Positions 51,578-60,913 of a stretch of 64,000 bases of DNA are shown here, piece by piece. The stretch's first letter is position 1. Each line of letters begins with the position of its first letter. The notes below the pieces were generated by a model. It searched no databases. It saw nothing but the letters and a program-made list of their open reading frames with translations, and was not told the DNA's origin. The translations under genes and the position numbers were made by a program. The stretch spans positions 2,170,001 through 2,234,000 of the forward strand of contig NZ_CP020809.1 in the NCBI RefSeq assembly GCF_002157835.1, read 5' to 3'. Source of the stretch: Mycobacterium dioxanotrophicus (GTDB lineage: Bacteria; Actinomycetota; Actinomycetes; Mycobacteriales; Mycobacteriaceae).

Positions 51578-52902
51578 ACGACGCCGCGCAGACTGGTATC
51601 GCGCACGTGGATGAGCGCTGCCCTGGTGCCCAACTCCCGCAACAGGTTCTCCGGAATCCATCCCACGCCGATCACCGAGCGCGCGAGCATCTCGTTCGAC
51701 GGGCTGTCGATGCCGATCTCGCCGGCCTTGATACCTTCGGCGAGAAGCGTTTTGACCTGCTTGAGACGTTTGGCATACAGCCAGCCGGGATTCGGGGTAT
51801 CCGGCGGTGACTGACGCATCCACGCCAGCTGGATGCGGAACTCGTCGCCGAACTGGTCAAGGGCGTTGGTGTGGATCCAGCTCAGCGCGTCGAGCTTCTC
51901 GATGGTCGTACCCTCGGAGCGCAGCACCTCCGTCCAGCCGACGGCGATCTTCTCGCCGAACGACTGCATGATCGCGGCGAGCAGTCCGTCCTTCGACCCG
52001 ATGAGCCGGTACACCGTGCCGGTACCCATACCCGCCGCCGAAGCGATGTCCCGCACGGTGGTGCTCTCGTAGCCGCGGCGGCCGAACTCCGCGCGTGCCA
52101 CGGCGCGAATGTGGGCGGTCTTGTCGTCGGCCTCGGACCGGGCTTCGTCTACCCAGCTGCGCACCACGGCGTCCGCGGCCAGAAACGGCTGCGACCGATC
52201 GAGTTCGGCATCGGTGGGATGGCCGGTGGACAACCCTTCCAACAGGATCCGGCACAGCAGGGTGGCAACCTTGTCCGGGCCGGCGTTGTGCCGCATGACA
52301 TCGAGGCCCACCTGCAACATGGACTGGCAGATGCGGTCGGCCAGCACGGCGAGGTCGATGTCGGACCGTAGGTAGCCGCTCCATCGGGCGGCGCGCAGGG
52401 TCTGCTGCATGGCGTCGAGCGTGGCCGTCGGCCTGCGCCGCGCCAGTGCGACGAGTTCGGGGTTGGAACTTGGGCTCTCGTAGAACGACATCTGCAGCGC
52501 TGCGCGGTGAGTCACGGCGCACTGTGCGATGTCCGAGCCCAGTTCGGCGATCCGGTCGAACGCTGATCGCGGTGCGGGGTCGTCGAGACGGGCCTGCGCC
52601 TGTTCGGCGATGCGGTCCAGGTCGGCGTGATACCGCCGCAGCAATTCCACCAGAATCGCTTCTTTGGACTCGAAGTGGTGGTAGAGGCTGCCCGGCAGGA
52701 TGCCTGCGGCGTCAGCGATCTCCTGCAGCGATGTGCGCAATCCCGAGGTGGCGATCAGCGATTCGGCGGTCTGCAGGATTTCAGTGCGGCGCGTGCGGTC
52801 TTCGGCTGCGGCGGCGTCGGTGGTGCGCTTGAGTGGCTTGCGCGGCTCAGGCGTCACCGGGGCGCGCCCCACAGCACCTCCACGATTCCTGGCTCCCGTC
52901 AT
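51559..52902 (-). CDS. Double TetR regulator (two fused TetR domains)
   Basis: A 447-residue protein containing two complete TetR units: the first HTH at about residues 40-85 (TSLQEIADAAGILPGSLYHHFESKEAI), the second at about 265-310 (STTVRDIASAAGMGTGTVYRLIGSKDGL). Each has a helical ligand domain. A single chain could bind a palindrome as a pseudo-dimer, or each half could dimerise. It ends RADT where the repeat element supplies its stop codon. A palindromic site at 52907-52937 lies directly upstream, suggesting autoregulation. It converges with the ACAD pair. Confidence 0.87.
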   Translation of the reverse strand: MTGARNRGGAVGRAPVTPEPRKPLKRTTDAAAAEDRTRRTEILQTAESLIATSGLRTSLQEIADAAGILPGSLYHHFESKEAILVELLRRYHADLDRIAEQAQARLDDPAPRSAFDRIAELGSDIAQCAVTHRAALQMSFYESPSSNPELVALARRRPTATLDAMQQTLRAARWSGYLRSDIDLAVLADRICQSMLQVGLDVMRHNAGPDKVATLLCRILLEGLSTGHPTDAELDRSQPFLAADAVVRSWVDEARSEADDKTAHIRAVARAEFGRRGYESTTVRDIASAAGMGTGTVYRLIGSKDGLLAAIMQSFGEKIAVGWTEVLRSEGTTIEKLDALSWIHTNALDQFGDEFRIQLAWMRQSPPDTPNPGWLYAKRLKQVKTLLAEGIKAGEIGIDSPSNEMLARSVIGVGWIPENLLRELGTRAALIHVRDTSLRGVVARADT

Positions 52903-52906
52903 GTGT

Positions 52907-52937
52907 TTTGGGACCGATGCACCGACCCAAAGTTTGG
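52907..52937. promoter_or_regulatory. Palindromic site before the double TetR gene
   Basis: TTTGGG and CCCAAA arms (52907-52912 and 52926-52931) with additional internal pairing, overlapping a second short palindrome CCAAA-G-TTTGG (52927-52937). It sits five bases before the ATG at 52902, so it is a likely autoregulatory operator. Confidence 0.5.
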
Positions 52938-53065
52938 TTAGAGGCTACCAGAGCGACGATGTCGCACCCGGGGATCCGTCGGTGCCGAATGCGCCGGTAG
53001 ACGCCTCGGTGCCGGGTTCTTTGCAGGCCCGTGGGGGTGGGCCGTCGGCAACGTCGTCACGGCGT

Positions 53066-53570
53066 TCAGGCGTCGACGCCGAGGCGTTCGGTGATCGCGA
53101 ACACCTCGTCGTAGATCGACCCGGGGATCGTGTAGGGCTCCGTCGCAGTGACGTCGCCCAGGTGCTCGGCGATGTCGTCGGCGGTGGGCGTGCTGGCTGC
53201 GGATGCCAGCCAGCCGTCGGCCAGGCCGACGAAAACCCTGGCGAACCGTCCCGCGCATGCCGAGAAATTCTGGTGGCTGATGCCGCAGGCGCGGCTCGCC
53301 AGGTACACCACGATCGGTGCCACCAGATCCGGGCGCATGGCCTTGAAGAAGCCATTGTCCTCAGGGACTTCGGGTCACCGAGCGTTTCGGTGACCATCCG
53401 GGACAGCCCGAACGGCAGGACGGTGTTGGCGAGGATCCCGTGGGGCGCGCCCTCCAGTGCGATGACGTTGCTCAGCCCCACCAGACCGGCCTTGGCTGCT
53501 GCGTAGTGCGCTTCGAGATGCTGGCCGAACATCCCCGCCGACGACGCGATGAACCGGTGAAGTCGATCAT
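53066..53570 (-). pseudogene. SDR family gene remnant with internal deletion and frameshift
   Basis: An intact ribosome-binding site (GGAGG) and ATG at 53570 start MIDFTG, the N-terminus of a peroxisomal-type SDR. The next codons, in another frame, read FIASSAGMFGQHLEAHYAAA, then KAGLVGLSNVIALEG, which is the active-site half (Tyr, Lys). The Rossmann half is missing. A second frameshift near 53370 precedes AMRPDLVAPIVVYLASRACG, then CAGRFARVFVGLADGW and TERLGVDA, the usual C-terminus. At least two lesions make the gene inactive. The three fragments read from one direction, so this is decay, not a new gene. Confidence 0.8.
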
Positions 53571-53645
53571 GGTTCCTCCGGTGATTGACTGCCGATGGTG
53601 CGGACTCTACGGTGGAACAGATATTTGGTCAACGAATGAGGTGGG

Positions 53646-55337
53646 GTGGGCGGTAGCCAGGTGAGCAGTGGTGGCGACGGTCCGCATCGGCTGGCGCTGC
53701 TGGCGTCGGCGCTTGCCGGGCGGGCCGTCGCGGTCGCCGACGGTGGCGATGGTGAACCTGCGTGGACCGACGGCACCACGGTGTTCATCGACCGCGCGGC
53801 GAGCGGATCCGAGCAGCTGCAGTCGGTGGCCGTGCAGGCTGCACTGCTCGCGGCGGGCAGCCTCGATCCGCCGTTGGTACGCAAGCTCATTCGCCGACCC
53901 ACTCTGAGTCGTAGGTATCTGGCAATCGAAGGGCAGCGGGTCCTGGTATCGACCGAACATCTGTTGCCGCGCCGGGTGCGCTCATTGATCGACGTCGACA
54001 TCGCCATGCGCTCCGATTCCCCCAGCGCGTCACTGGCTCTCGCGTCGACCGACAACGCAATCGCGAACCCGCCCGCCAGCTTCGGGGCCATCAAGGCCCG
54101 CAAGCTGCTCGCGGCCCGGGCCGCCACGGACCCTGTCGATGTGCAGATGCCGCACGTGCCTCGGAAAGGTGCGCGTACGCAGCTCGAGGAAATCAACGAC
54201 GAAGCCGCCGATGGCGACGATGTGATGGATCCGTTCTCCAGCCCGGTCGGTGGTGGTGGAGTGGCAGGGAAGCTGCTGCAGCGCATGATGAGTCGCGTGC
54301 GGCAACTCAGCAGTGGCGGGACGCCGGGCGCCGACACCCCGACCCATCGGTCGTCCAAGGGCATCCGTGGATCCGGGCCGGTGACCTCGGTCGCCTCCGC
54401 GGCGTCCGATGCCGACGATGTTCGTGACGGTGCCGGTGGTGGCTTCGGCTATCCCGAATGGGACGTGCATCGCAAACGGTACCGCCCCGATTGGTGCACC
54501 GTGCACGAGATCGATACGCCACTCGACGGCGAGAAACCGCTGTCGCGGCCGGACGTGCATTCGTTGCGGCGGCCGCTGACCCGGTTGGGCATCGGATTGG
54601 ATCGCTGTCACCGCCAGGCCCAGGGCGACGACGTCGACGTCGACGCCGTGGTCGAGGCCAGGGTGGAGATGCTCGCCGGATCGGCCCCGGACGAGTCCTT
54701 CTACGTCGACAGTCTGCGCCGCCGTCGCGATCTGGCAGTGCTGGTCCTGCTCGACGTGTCAGGCTCGGCTGCAGAAGCAGGCACGTTCGGGCACAACATC
54801 CATGAACAGCAGCGTGCCGCGGCCGCTGCGTTGACCATCGCGCTGCACGAACTGGGCGATCGGGTCGCCCTATACGCGTTCCAGTCGCAAGGGCGCGCGG
54901 CGGTGAATCTGCTGCCGGTCAAACGATTCGACGATCAGCTGGATGTGGCGGTGATGCGCAGGCTGGCTGCGCTCCGGCCGGGCGCGTATTCGCGGCTCGG
55001 CGCCGCAATTCGGCACGGCTCCAGCGTGATCGCCGAGAAGGCCGGGACCAAGCGCCGGCTGCTCGTGGTGTTGTCCGACGGGCTGGCCTACGACCATGGC
55101 TACGAGCGGGTCTACGGGGCCGCCGACGCGCGCCGTGCCCTCGCCGAGGCCCGCCGCCGGGGCATCGGCTGCCTGTGTCTGACCATCGGCGCCGCGACCG
55201 ACACGGGCGAACTTCGCAAGGTCTTCGGCAGCGCCGCGCATGCCTCGATCCCCAAGCCCGGGCAGTTGTCAGATGTGATCGGTCCGTTGTTCCGCGCGGC
55301 GCTGCGCACCGCCGATCTCCGGCGCCGAGTGACGTGA
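53646..55337 (+). CDS. VWA domain protein (CoxE/NorD/CbbO-like)
   Basis: A 563-residue protein. The C-terminal VWA domain has a MIDAS motif DVSGS (about residue 370), LALRPGAYSRLG-like segment AALRPGAYSRLGAA and LSDGLAYDHGYE. The N-terminal half is low-complexity and polar. Such proteins team with MoxR/CbbQ-type AAA ATPases to insert or activate metal centres. The AAA gene follows after 16 bases. The start is uncertain: GTG 53646 or GTG 53661. Transcribed away from the SDR pseudogene. Confidence 0.83.
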   Translation: MGGSQVSSGGDGPHRLALLASALAGRAVAVADGGDGEPAWTDGTTVFIDRAASGSEQLQSVAVQAALLAAGSLDPPLVRKLIRRPTLSRRYLAIEGQRVLVSTEHLLPRRVRSLIDVDIAMRSDSPSASLALASTDNAIANPPASFGAIKARKLLAARAATDPVDVQMPHVPRKGARTQLEEINDEAADGDDVMDPFSSPVGGGGVAGKLLQRMMSRVRQLSSGGTPGADTPTHRSSKGIRGSGPVTSVASAASDADDVRDGAGGGFGYPEWDVHRKRYRPDWCTVHEIDTPLDGEKPLSRPDVHSLRRPLTRLGIGLDRCHRQAQGDDVDVDAVVEARVEMLAGSAPDESFYVDSLRRRRDLAVLVLLDVSGSAAEAGTFGHNIHEQQRAAAAALTIALHELGDRVALYAFQSQGRAAVNLLPVKRFDDQLDVAVMRRLAALRPGAYSRLGAAIRHGSSVIAEKAGTKRRLLVVLSDGLAYDHGYERVYGAADARRALAEARRRGIGCLCLTIGAATDTGELRKVFGSAAHASIPKPGQLSDVIGPLFRAALRTADLRRRVT

Positions 55338-55353
55338 TGTCAGAAGGGACGCA

Positions 55354-56175
55354 ATGTCAGTGAATTCTCCAGTAAGCCCGGCACGGCCGTACTACGTACC
55401 CGTCGCGAATGAGAAGCAGGTGTTCAAAGCTGCATGCAGGCAGGGGTTGTCGGTCGTCCTCAAAGGACCGACCGGCTGCGGCAAGACCCGGTTCGTCGAG
55501 GCGATGGCGTATGACCTGAAGAGGCCACTGGTGACCGTGGCCTGCCACGACGATCTGACCACCGCGGACCTCGTCGGTCGATTCCTGTTGCGCGGCGGGG
55601 AGACCGAGTGGGTCGACGGCCCGCTGACCCGTGCGGTACGCGAAGGTGCGATCTGCTATCTCGACGAGGTCGTGGAAGCCAGGCAGGACACCACCGTCGT
55701 GCTGCACCCACTGGCCGATCACCGCCGGCAGCTGCCCATCGAACGCCTGGGTGTGACCTTGGATGCTGCGCCGGGGTTCTGTCTCGTGGTGTCCTACAAC
55801 CCGGGCTATCAGAGTGTGCTCAAGGACCTCAAGGACTCGACGCGGCAGCGCATGGTCGCAATCGAATTCGGCTTTCCTGCACCGGATGTCGAGGAGAAGA
55901 TCCTGGCCACAGAGGCGGCGATCGATCATGAGCGCGCCGCCGAGCTGGTGCGCCTGGGGCAGGCGATCCGCCGGTTGGAGACGGGCGGGTTGCGTGAAGT
56001 GGCATCGACGCGCGTGCTGATCGCGGCAGGCCGGTTGATCGCCGAGGGTTTGACGCCGCGCGACGCCGCCCGTGCCGCGATTGCAGGCCCGCTGACCGAC
56101 GATTCGGCGGTGACGCGCGGTCTGGTCGAGATGATCGACGCTTACGTGGACGACCAGTCCTCGCTCGACGATTGA
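55354..56175 (+). CDS. MoxR/CbbQ-type AAA+ ATPase
   Basis: A 273-residue AAA+ ATPase: Walker A GPTGCGKT at residues 38-45, Walker B ICYLDE near 100-105, a sensor-1 segment VVSYNPGYQ near 145-153 and an arginine-finger-like DSTRQRM. The CbbQ/NorQ branch fits the size and the neighbour VWA protein. It would use ATP to remodel or activate a partner enzyme; candidates here are the P450s, the Rieske oxygenase or the amidohydrolases, but none is proved. AAGGGA precedes the ATG. Confidence 0.88.
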   Translation: MSVNSPVSPARPYYVPVANEKQVFKAACRQGLSVVLKGPTGCGKTRFVEAMAYDLKRPLVTVACHDDLTTADLVGRFLLRGGETEWVDGPLTRAVREGAICYLDEVVEARQDTTVVLHPLADHRRQLPIERLGVTLDAAPGFCLVVSYNPGYQSVLKDLKDSTRQRMVAIEFGFPAPDVEEKILATEAAIDHERAAELVRLGQAIRRLETGGLREVASTRVLIAAGRLIAEGLTPRDAARAAIAGPLTDDSAVTRGLVEMIDAYVDDQSSLDD

Positions 56176-56259
56176 CGCTCACACCGCGGCTCGTTAGGCT
56201 CCAGAACAAATATTAGGTTTCACCTTGTCGCCGCGAATCCGCATCCAGACGGAGGTTGC

Positions 56260-57372
56260 ATGTCGTACGAAGGCAGTGCCGAGCCGATCAAGTTCGGCTA
56301 TCTGATGGACTTCAAACTCCCCGAGCTGTATCCGCAGGAGATGCGAGAGGATCTCGCCAACCCGTTCGAGCTGATCTTCGCCGAGGGCGTCGCTGACGGG
56401 GTGATCGACAGGCCCATCCAGATCGTGTACCGGGAAGTGGAAGGCCTGCCGAAGGGTTCGGTCAAGGCCGTGATCGATGCGTACGGCGAACTGGTCGACG
56501 AGGGCTGCCTTGCGGTGTTCGGGCCGCACATCACCGACAACTGCGTACCGACCCGAGAGGCCATCGAAGAGCGGTTCAAAGTGCCCGCCCTCAGCGTCAC
56601 CGGCAGTGACGCCTGGTTGGGCGAGTGGACGTTCTCCTTTCCGCAGGGATCGCTGACCGACGAACCCATCTTCTGGGCGGACCTGCTGGCCAAGGATGGA
56701 CACACCGAGGTAGGCGTCCTCGTGGAGCAGTCACTGGTCGGCGAGACCTACGTGAAGAACTTCCGGAGTGCGTGTCGCCGCAAGGGGATACGCATCGTCG
56801 CGGAAGCCGCGATCGCCCAGACCGCGCAGGATGTCTCGGCCGCGGTGCGCACCTTGTACGAGGCCAAGGCGCAGGCGGTCGTGCATGCCGGGTTCGGCTT
56901 CGGTGTCGTGTTCGTCAACCCGGCGCTGGAAGAACTCGGTTGGGATCCTCCGCGGTTGACCTCCACGGCCTTTCAGAACGCGTGGATCAACCCGGTCATG
57001 TGGAACGCATTCATGGGGTGGACCGGCGTGGACCAGTACGACGAGGGAAACCCGGTGGGGCAGCGGTTCCTCGACAACTACCAGGCAAAGTTCGGCCGCC
57101 GGCCCGAATACTGCGTGCCGGTGGTGAACTGCGACGTCGCGTCGGCGCTGCTGCGTGCCTGTGCCGACGCCCACCCGCTGAGCCCCCGCGGCGTGAAAGA
57201 GGCTTTGGAACGCGTCAAGATGATGCCCGCGGCGGCGGGTGCGCCCGGCACGAGGGTCTCGTTCGGCAACTGGACGCGTCGCGCCTGGATGGGCGCCGGC
57301 TATCTGGTCGCGCGCCGACTCGATGCCGACGGCGTCACCTCACATCTCGTCGACCGGTTCGGGGAGGAGTAG
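56260..57372 (+). CDS. Periplasmic-binding-protein-like protein without signal peptide (branched-chain amino acid-binding type)
   Basis: A 370-residue Leu/Ile/Val-binding-protein fold (type I PBP, Peripla_BP_6): IKFGYLMDFKLPELYPQE, AVFGPHITDN, VGVLVEQSLVGETYVKNF, VVNCDVASALLRACADAHPL. It has no signal sequence or lipobox, so it appears to be cytoplasmic, and there are no ABC permease or ATPase genes nearby. It could be a ligand sensor or carrier acting with the membrane AveC-like protein encoded four bases downstream. GGAGG upstream of the ATG. Confidence 0.8.
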   Translation: MSYEGSAEPIKFGYLMDFKLPELYPQEMREDLANPFELIFAEGVADGVIDRPIQIVYREVEGLPKGSVKAVIDAYGELVDEGCLAVFGPHITDNCVPTREAIEERFKVPALSVTGSDAWLGEWTFSFPQGSLTDEPIFWADLLAKDGHTEVGVLVEQSLVGETYVKNFRSACRRKGIRIVAEAAIAQTAQDVSAAVRTLYEAKAQAVVHAGFGFGVVFVNPALEELGWDPPRLTSTAFQNAWINPVMWNAFMGWTGVDQYDEGNPVGQRFLDNYQAKFGRRPEYCVPVVNCDVASALLRACADAHPLSPRGVKEALERVKMMPAAAGAPGTRVSFGNWTRRAWMGAGYLVARRLDADGVTSHLVDRFGEE

Positions 57373-57375
57373 GTA

Positions 57376-58506
57376 ATGACCACCACTGCAACACCTTCCG
57401 CGCAGAACCCGGCACCCGATTCGAAGCGAGGCTCGTGGCGAGCCGCGGTGTGGATCGCCATCGCGATCGGGCTCCTCGTGCTGATCGCGGTGAACGCGCG
57501 CCACGGTGCGGTGTCCCCGCGCATCCGCAATCCGGAGGTCCAGGGTGCGCCACGGCCCGTCGAGCCACTGTTCGGTTACGCCAACTGGCTGGACCTCTTC
57601 CAGATCTTCACGATCATCTCGATGACGATCATCGTCGTCGTGTACGTCATCGCCTGGCGACGGTACGGCGCACACCCGGTGCTGCTGATGGGAATCGTGA
57701 CCACGTTGATCGTCTGGCAGGACCCGATCATGAACTGGTCGCCGTTCGCGGTCTACAACCCCGAACTCTGGCACTGGCCCGAAGACTGGCCTCTCGTGTC
57801 GATCTCGCCGACCGTCGAACCGTTCCTGGTGATCGGGTACATCATGTTCTACCTCGGGCCCTACTTCCCGGCGGTGTGGATCCTGCGCAAACTGCAGACG
57901 AAGCGGCCACCGACCGCATTCGTCTGGCGCCACCCGCTGATCAGCCTGGCCTTGATCATCCTGCCGATCGGCTTCGTCATCGACATGATGCTCGAGGTCA
58001 CCCTGGTACGCACGGGCTTCTACATCTACTCGCAGGTGATCCCATTCGGGTCGCTGTTCGTTGGCCAGACCTACCAGTTCCCGCTGATCTGGGAATCGGT
58101 GATGGTGACGTTCGTGATGGTCCCGGCGGGCGTACTGCTCTACCGCGACGACACCGGCCGGACCGTCGCGGAAAAGCTCGCTCAACGCGCGCGAATCTTC
58201 GCGAGCAGGCCGGCGCTGGGCATGTTCGTGGTGATGTTCGTGATCATCAACCTCGCCTACTTCGCCTACGGCACCGGGTTCGCGATCATCAAATGGACCA
58301 GGACCGCCACCTCGGTCGCCTGCCCGTGGCCGTATCCGGAGGCCAAAGTGTATGACCCGCAAGGATTCCACGAGAAGAACGGGCAGCCCGGGCCGTATTC
58401 GGCGGGTATCTGGTCCACCTGGATGAGCATGCAGCCGGGTGGCAGGCCCGACGTGGAGCTGGGTGCGACAAGCAACCGATGTGCGCCCGAGGCCGCGCAT
58501 GGCTGA
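57376..58506 (+). CDS. AveC-like membrane protein (spirocyclase AveC family)
   Basis: A 376-residue integral membrane protein with roughly seven hydrophobic helices (first at about residues 24-40, others around 70-95, 100-118, 135-160, 185-205, 225-255 and 285-310). It matches the AveC-like mycobacterial family as recalled; AveC of avermectin synthesis is a spiroketal cyclase/dehydratase. Conserved loops include WQDPIMNWSPFAVYNPELWHW. GGAGGAG precedes the ATG. Its end overlaps the SDR start by eight bases. It may act on a lipophilic, membrane-dissolved intermediate or help its uptake. Confidence 0.8.
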   Translation: MTTTATPSAQNPAPDSKRGSWRAAVWIAIAIGLLVLIAVNARHGAVSPRIRNPEVQGAPRPVEPLFGYANWLDLFQIFTIISMTIIVVVYVIAWRRYGAHPVLLMGIVTTLIVWQDPIMNWSPFAVYNPELWHWPEDWPLVSISPTVEPFLVIGYIMFYLGPYFPAVWILRKLQTKRPPTAFVWRHPLISLALIILPIGFVIDMMLEVTLVRTGFYIYSQVIPFGSLFVGQTYQFPLIWESVMVTFVMVPAGVLLYRDDTGRTVAEKLAQRARIFASRPALGMFVVMFVIINLAYFAYGTGFAIIKWTRTATSVACPWPYPEAKVYDPQGFHEKNGQPGPYSAGIWSTWMSMQPGGRPDVELGATSNRCAPEAAHG

Positions 58507-59443
58507 CGTGCGCAGTTCATTCAGTGCTCCTCGCGTGCGCAGTTCCGTCAGTGCTCCTCGCGTGCGCAGTGCTGTCATCACGGGCGCCTCACGAGGACTC
58601 GGACTCGCCTCGGCCGCCCGGCTCTACCGGGACGGTTGGCACGTCGTCGCCGCGATGCGATCGGTCGACAGTGGCATGAAAGCCTTGCGGGAGCTGACCG
58701 GTGCGCGCGAGGGCGACCCCCGGCTGATCGGGACACCCCTCGACCTCACCGACGCTGCCTCTGTCACGGCCGCGGCGAAAACCATCACCGAGGCCGTCGG
58801 AGCGCCTTACGCGCTGGTGCACAACGCAGGCATTTCCGCGGCGGGGATGGTCGAGGAAACGCCGGCCGACCTGTGGGAACGCATGTTCGCGACCAGCATC
58901 TTCGGCCCGGTGCTCCTGACCAAGGAGCTGCTTCCATCGATGCGGGCGGCGGGCACCGGGCGGATCGTGCTGGTGTCGAGCCAGGGCGGAGTACGCGGAA
59001 TGCCCGCGACTGCACCATATTCCGCGGTCAAAGGTGCGCTGGAACGGTGGGGCGAGTCGATGGCCGGCGAGGTCGCGCCGTTCGGCATCGGTGTCACGGT
59101 CGTCGTCACCGGCACGTATGACACCGAGATCATCACCGACGCGGGCACCACCGACTGCCGTGATCTCGACGGGCCCTACGCCCGGCACCACCGCACCATG
59201 GACAAGCGGGGCCGTGCCGCGATGCGGATGGCCGCGCGTTCCCCGGACAAGTTCGCCGCGGGCCTGGCCAAAGCGCTCGAGAGCTCGAAACCGTTCGTCA
59301 AGACGGCGATCGGCCCGGATGCGCGAATGCTGTTGATTGCCAACCGTGTGCTTCCGTCGGCCGGGCTGCATCAGATGACCCGGCTGATGCTGGGCATCCC
59401 GCGGTTCGGCGCACTGCGAGGGCAGGGAAGAAGCGATGGCTAG
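58499..59443 (+). CDS. SDR family oxidoreductase with repeated N-terminal segment
   Basis: A 314-residue SDR of the classical/extended border type: SAVITGASRGLGLASA, NAGISAAG, catalytic Ser in LVSSQGG and Tyr/Lys in YSAVKGALERW. Its N-terminus carries a 27-base tandem repeat encoding VRSSFSAPR-VRSSVSAPR, whose third, partial copy reads into the native VRSAVITGA strand. The first ATG (58499) overlaps the AveC stop; GTG codons at 58508, 58535 and 58562 begin each repeat and could serve as alternative starts. The C-terminal tail resembles SDRs acting on bulky hydrophobic substrates. Confidence 0.82.
   Translation: MADVRSSFSAPRVRSSVSAPRVRSAVITGASRGLGLASAARLYRDGWHVVAAMRSVDSGMKALRELTGAREGDPRLIGTPLDLTDAASVTAAAKTITEAVGAPYALVHNAGISAAGMVEETPADLWERMFATSIFGPVLLTKELLPSMRAAGTGRIVLVSSQGGVRGMPATAPYSAVKGALERWGESMAGEVAPFGIGVTVVVTGTYDTEIITDAGTTDCRDLDGPYARHHRTMDKRGRAAMRMAARSPDKFAAGLAKALESSKPFVKTAIGPDARMLLIANRVLPSAGLHQMTRLMLGIPRFGALRGQGRSDG
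58508..58573 (+). repeat. 27-bp coding tandem repeat
   Basis: Copies start at 58508, 58535 and 58562 (the last partial), each opening GTGCGCAGT and continuing to GCTCCTCGC. It keeps the reading frame and encodes a nine-residue repeat at the SDR N-terminus. Confidence 0.85.
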
Positions 59444-60905
59444 TTTCGAGCCGAAGATGATGATCGACGGCAAGCTCGTCGACGGTGAGGCGGGGACGTT
59501 CGTCAACATCAATCCCGCCACCGAAGGCGTGCTCGGTCACGTCGCCGACGCGTCGAAGGCGGACATGCACCGGGCGATCGATGCGGCCCGCCGTGCCTTC
59601 GACGACACCGGTTGGTCGACCGATCACGCGTTCCGGCGGCGGTGTCTGCTGCAGTTGCAGGACGCGCTGGAGCGCGAGCGGGAAGAGCTGCGCGAGGAGC
59701 TGATCGGTGAAGTCGGCTGCCCCCGTGCCATCACCCACGGACCCCAACTCGACGCGCCGCTGGCGGACGCTTTGAGGTACCCGGCCAAGCTGATCGACGA
59801 ATACCCGTGGGAGACATCGTTGGGCGACGCCGTGGTGTCGGTCACCGGGGTGAACACCACCCGCACGGTCTGGCGTGAACCGGTCGGCGTGGTGGGGGCG
59901 ATCGTGCCGTGGAACTTCCCGTTCGAGGTCACCATCCACAAGATCGGGCAGGCACTGGGCGCCGGTAACACCGTGGTGCTCAAACCGGCTCCGGACACCC
60001 CGTTCAACGCCACGCGGCTGGGCCGTCTCGTCGCCGAACACACCGACATCCCGCCGGGCGTCGTCAATGTCGTCACCGCATCGGATCACCTTGTCGGCGA
60101 GGAACTCACGCTGTCGCCGAAGGTCGACATGATCTCGTTCACCGGATCCACGGCGGTGGGCAGGCGGATCATGGAAAAGGGCGCCGCGACCATGAAGCGG
60201 CTCTTCCTGGAGCTAGGCGGCAAGTCGGCGACCATTGTGCTGCAGGACGCCGACTTCGCGGCCGGCTGCATGATGGGGATCGCGCCGTGCCTGCACGCCG
60301 GTCAAGGCTGCGCCAACCCGACCCGGCTGCTGCTCCCGCGGTCCCGCTACGACGAAGGTGTCCAGATCCTCAAGGGCATCTATGAAAACGTCGTGCCCGG
60401 TGATCCACAAGACCACGCAACCCTGTGCGGCCCAGTGATTTCCGACAGTCAACGCCGGCGGATCCGCGGGTACATCCAGAAAGGCATCGACGAAGGAGCG
60501 ACCCTGCTCGTTGGCGGTGTTGAGCCCCCCGACGGGCTTGACACCGGTTTCTACGTCAAGCCAACACTTTTCGTCGACGTCGACAACTCGATGACCATCG
60601 CGCAGGAAGAAATCTTCGGACCCGTGCTGTCGGTGATCGCATTCGACGACGAGGACGACGCGGTGCGCATCGCCAACGACAGCCCCTACGGACTCGCAGG
60701 CAACGTGATTGCAGGCTCGCTGGACCGGGCCCTTGCGGTGGCCAAACGACTGCGCGCCGGATTCATCGGACTCAACGGCACGGCCGGCTACGGCGCCGAC
60801 ACCCCGTTCGGCGGGTACAAGGCCAGCGGCGTCGGCCGCCAGAACGGCGTGGCCGGGTTCGACCAGTACACGGAAATCAAATCCGTCGCCTACCCAGCCA
60901 TCTAG
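59436..60905 (+). CDS. Aldehyde dehydrogenase
   Basis: A 489-residue NAD(P)-dependent aldehyde dehydrogenase. General base Glu in FLELGGKSA (about residue 259), nucleophilic Cys in GQGCANPTR (about residue 292), GFTGSTAVG-like SFTGSTAVGRRI, and PWNFP in IVPWNFPFEV. It would turn the aldehyde produced by the P450/SDR steps into an acid. It overlaps the upstream SDR stop by eight bases. The next P450 starts nine bases downstream with AGGAG. Confidence 0.92.
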   Translation: MASFEPKMMIDGKLVDGEAGTFVNINPATEGVLGHVADASKADMHRAIDAARRAFDDTGWSTDHAFRRRCLLQLQDALEREREELREELIGEVGCPRAITHGPQLDAPLADALRYPAKLIDEYPWETSLGDAVVSVTGVNTTRTVWREPVGVVGAIVPWNFPFEVTIHKIGQALGAGNTVVLKPAPDTPFNATRLGRLVAEHTDIPPGVVNVVTASDHLVGEELTLSPKVDMISFTGSTAVGRRIMEKGAATMKRLFLELGGKSATIVLQDADFAAGCMMGIAPCLHAGQGCANPTRLLLPRSRYDEGVQILKGIYENVVPGDPQDHATLCGPVISDSQRRRIRGYIQKGIDEGATLLVGGVEPPDGLDTGFYVKPTLFVDVDNSMTIAQEEIFGPVLSVIAFDDEDDAVRIANDSPYGLAGNVIAGSLDRALAVAKRLRAGFIGLNGTAGYGADTPFGGYKASGVGRQNGVAGFDQYTEIKSVAYPAI

Positions 60906-60913
60906 GAGAACCC

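Noticed and set aside
56260..57372. ABC transporter substrate-binding lipoprotein
   Set aside because: No signal peptide, lipobox, permease or transporter ATPase gene is visible; the only upstream ATPase is of the MoxR/AAA type.
56625..58355. Plus-strand open frame of 576 codons in another frame
   Set aside because: It overlaps the binding-protein and AveC genes entirely and has an Arg-rich, motif-free translation.
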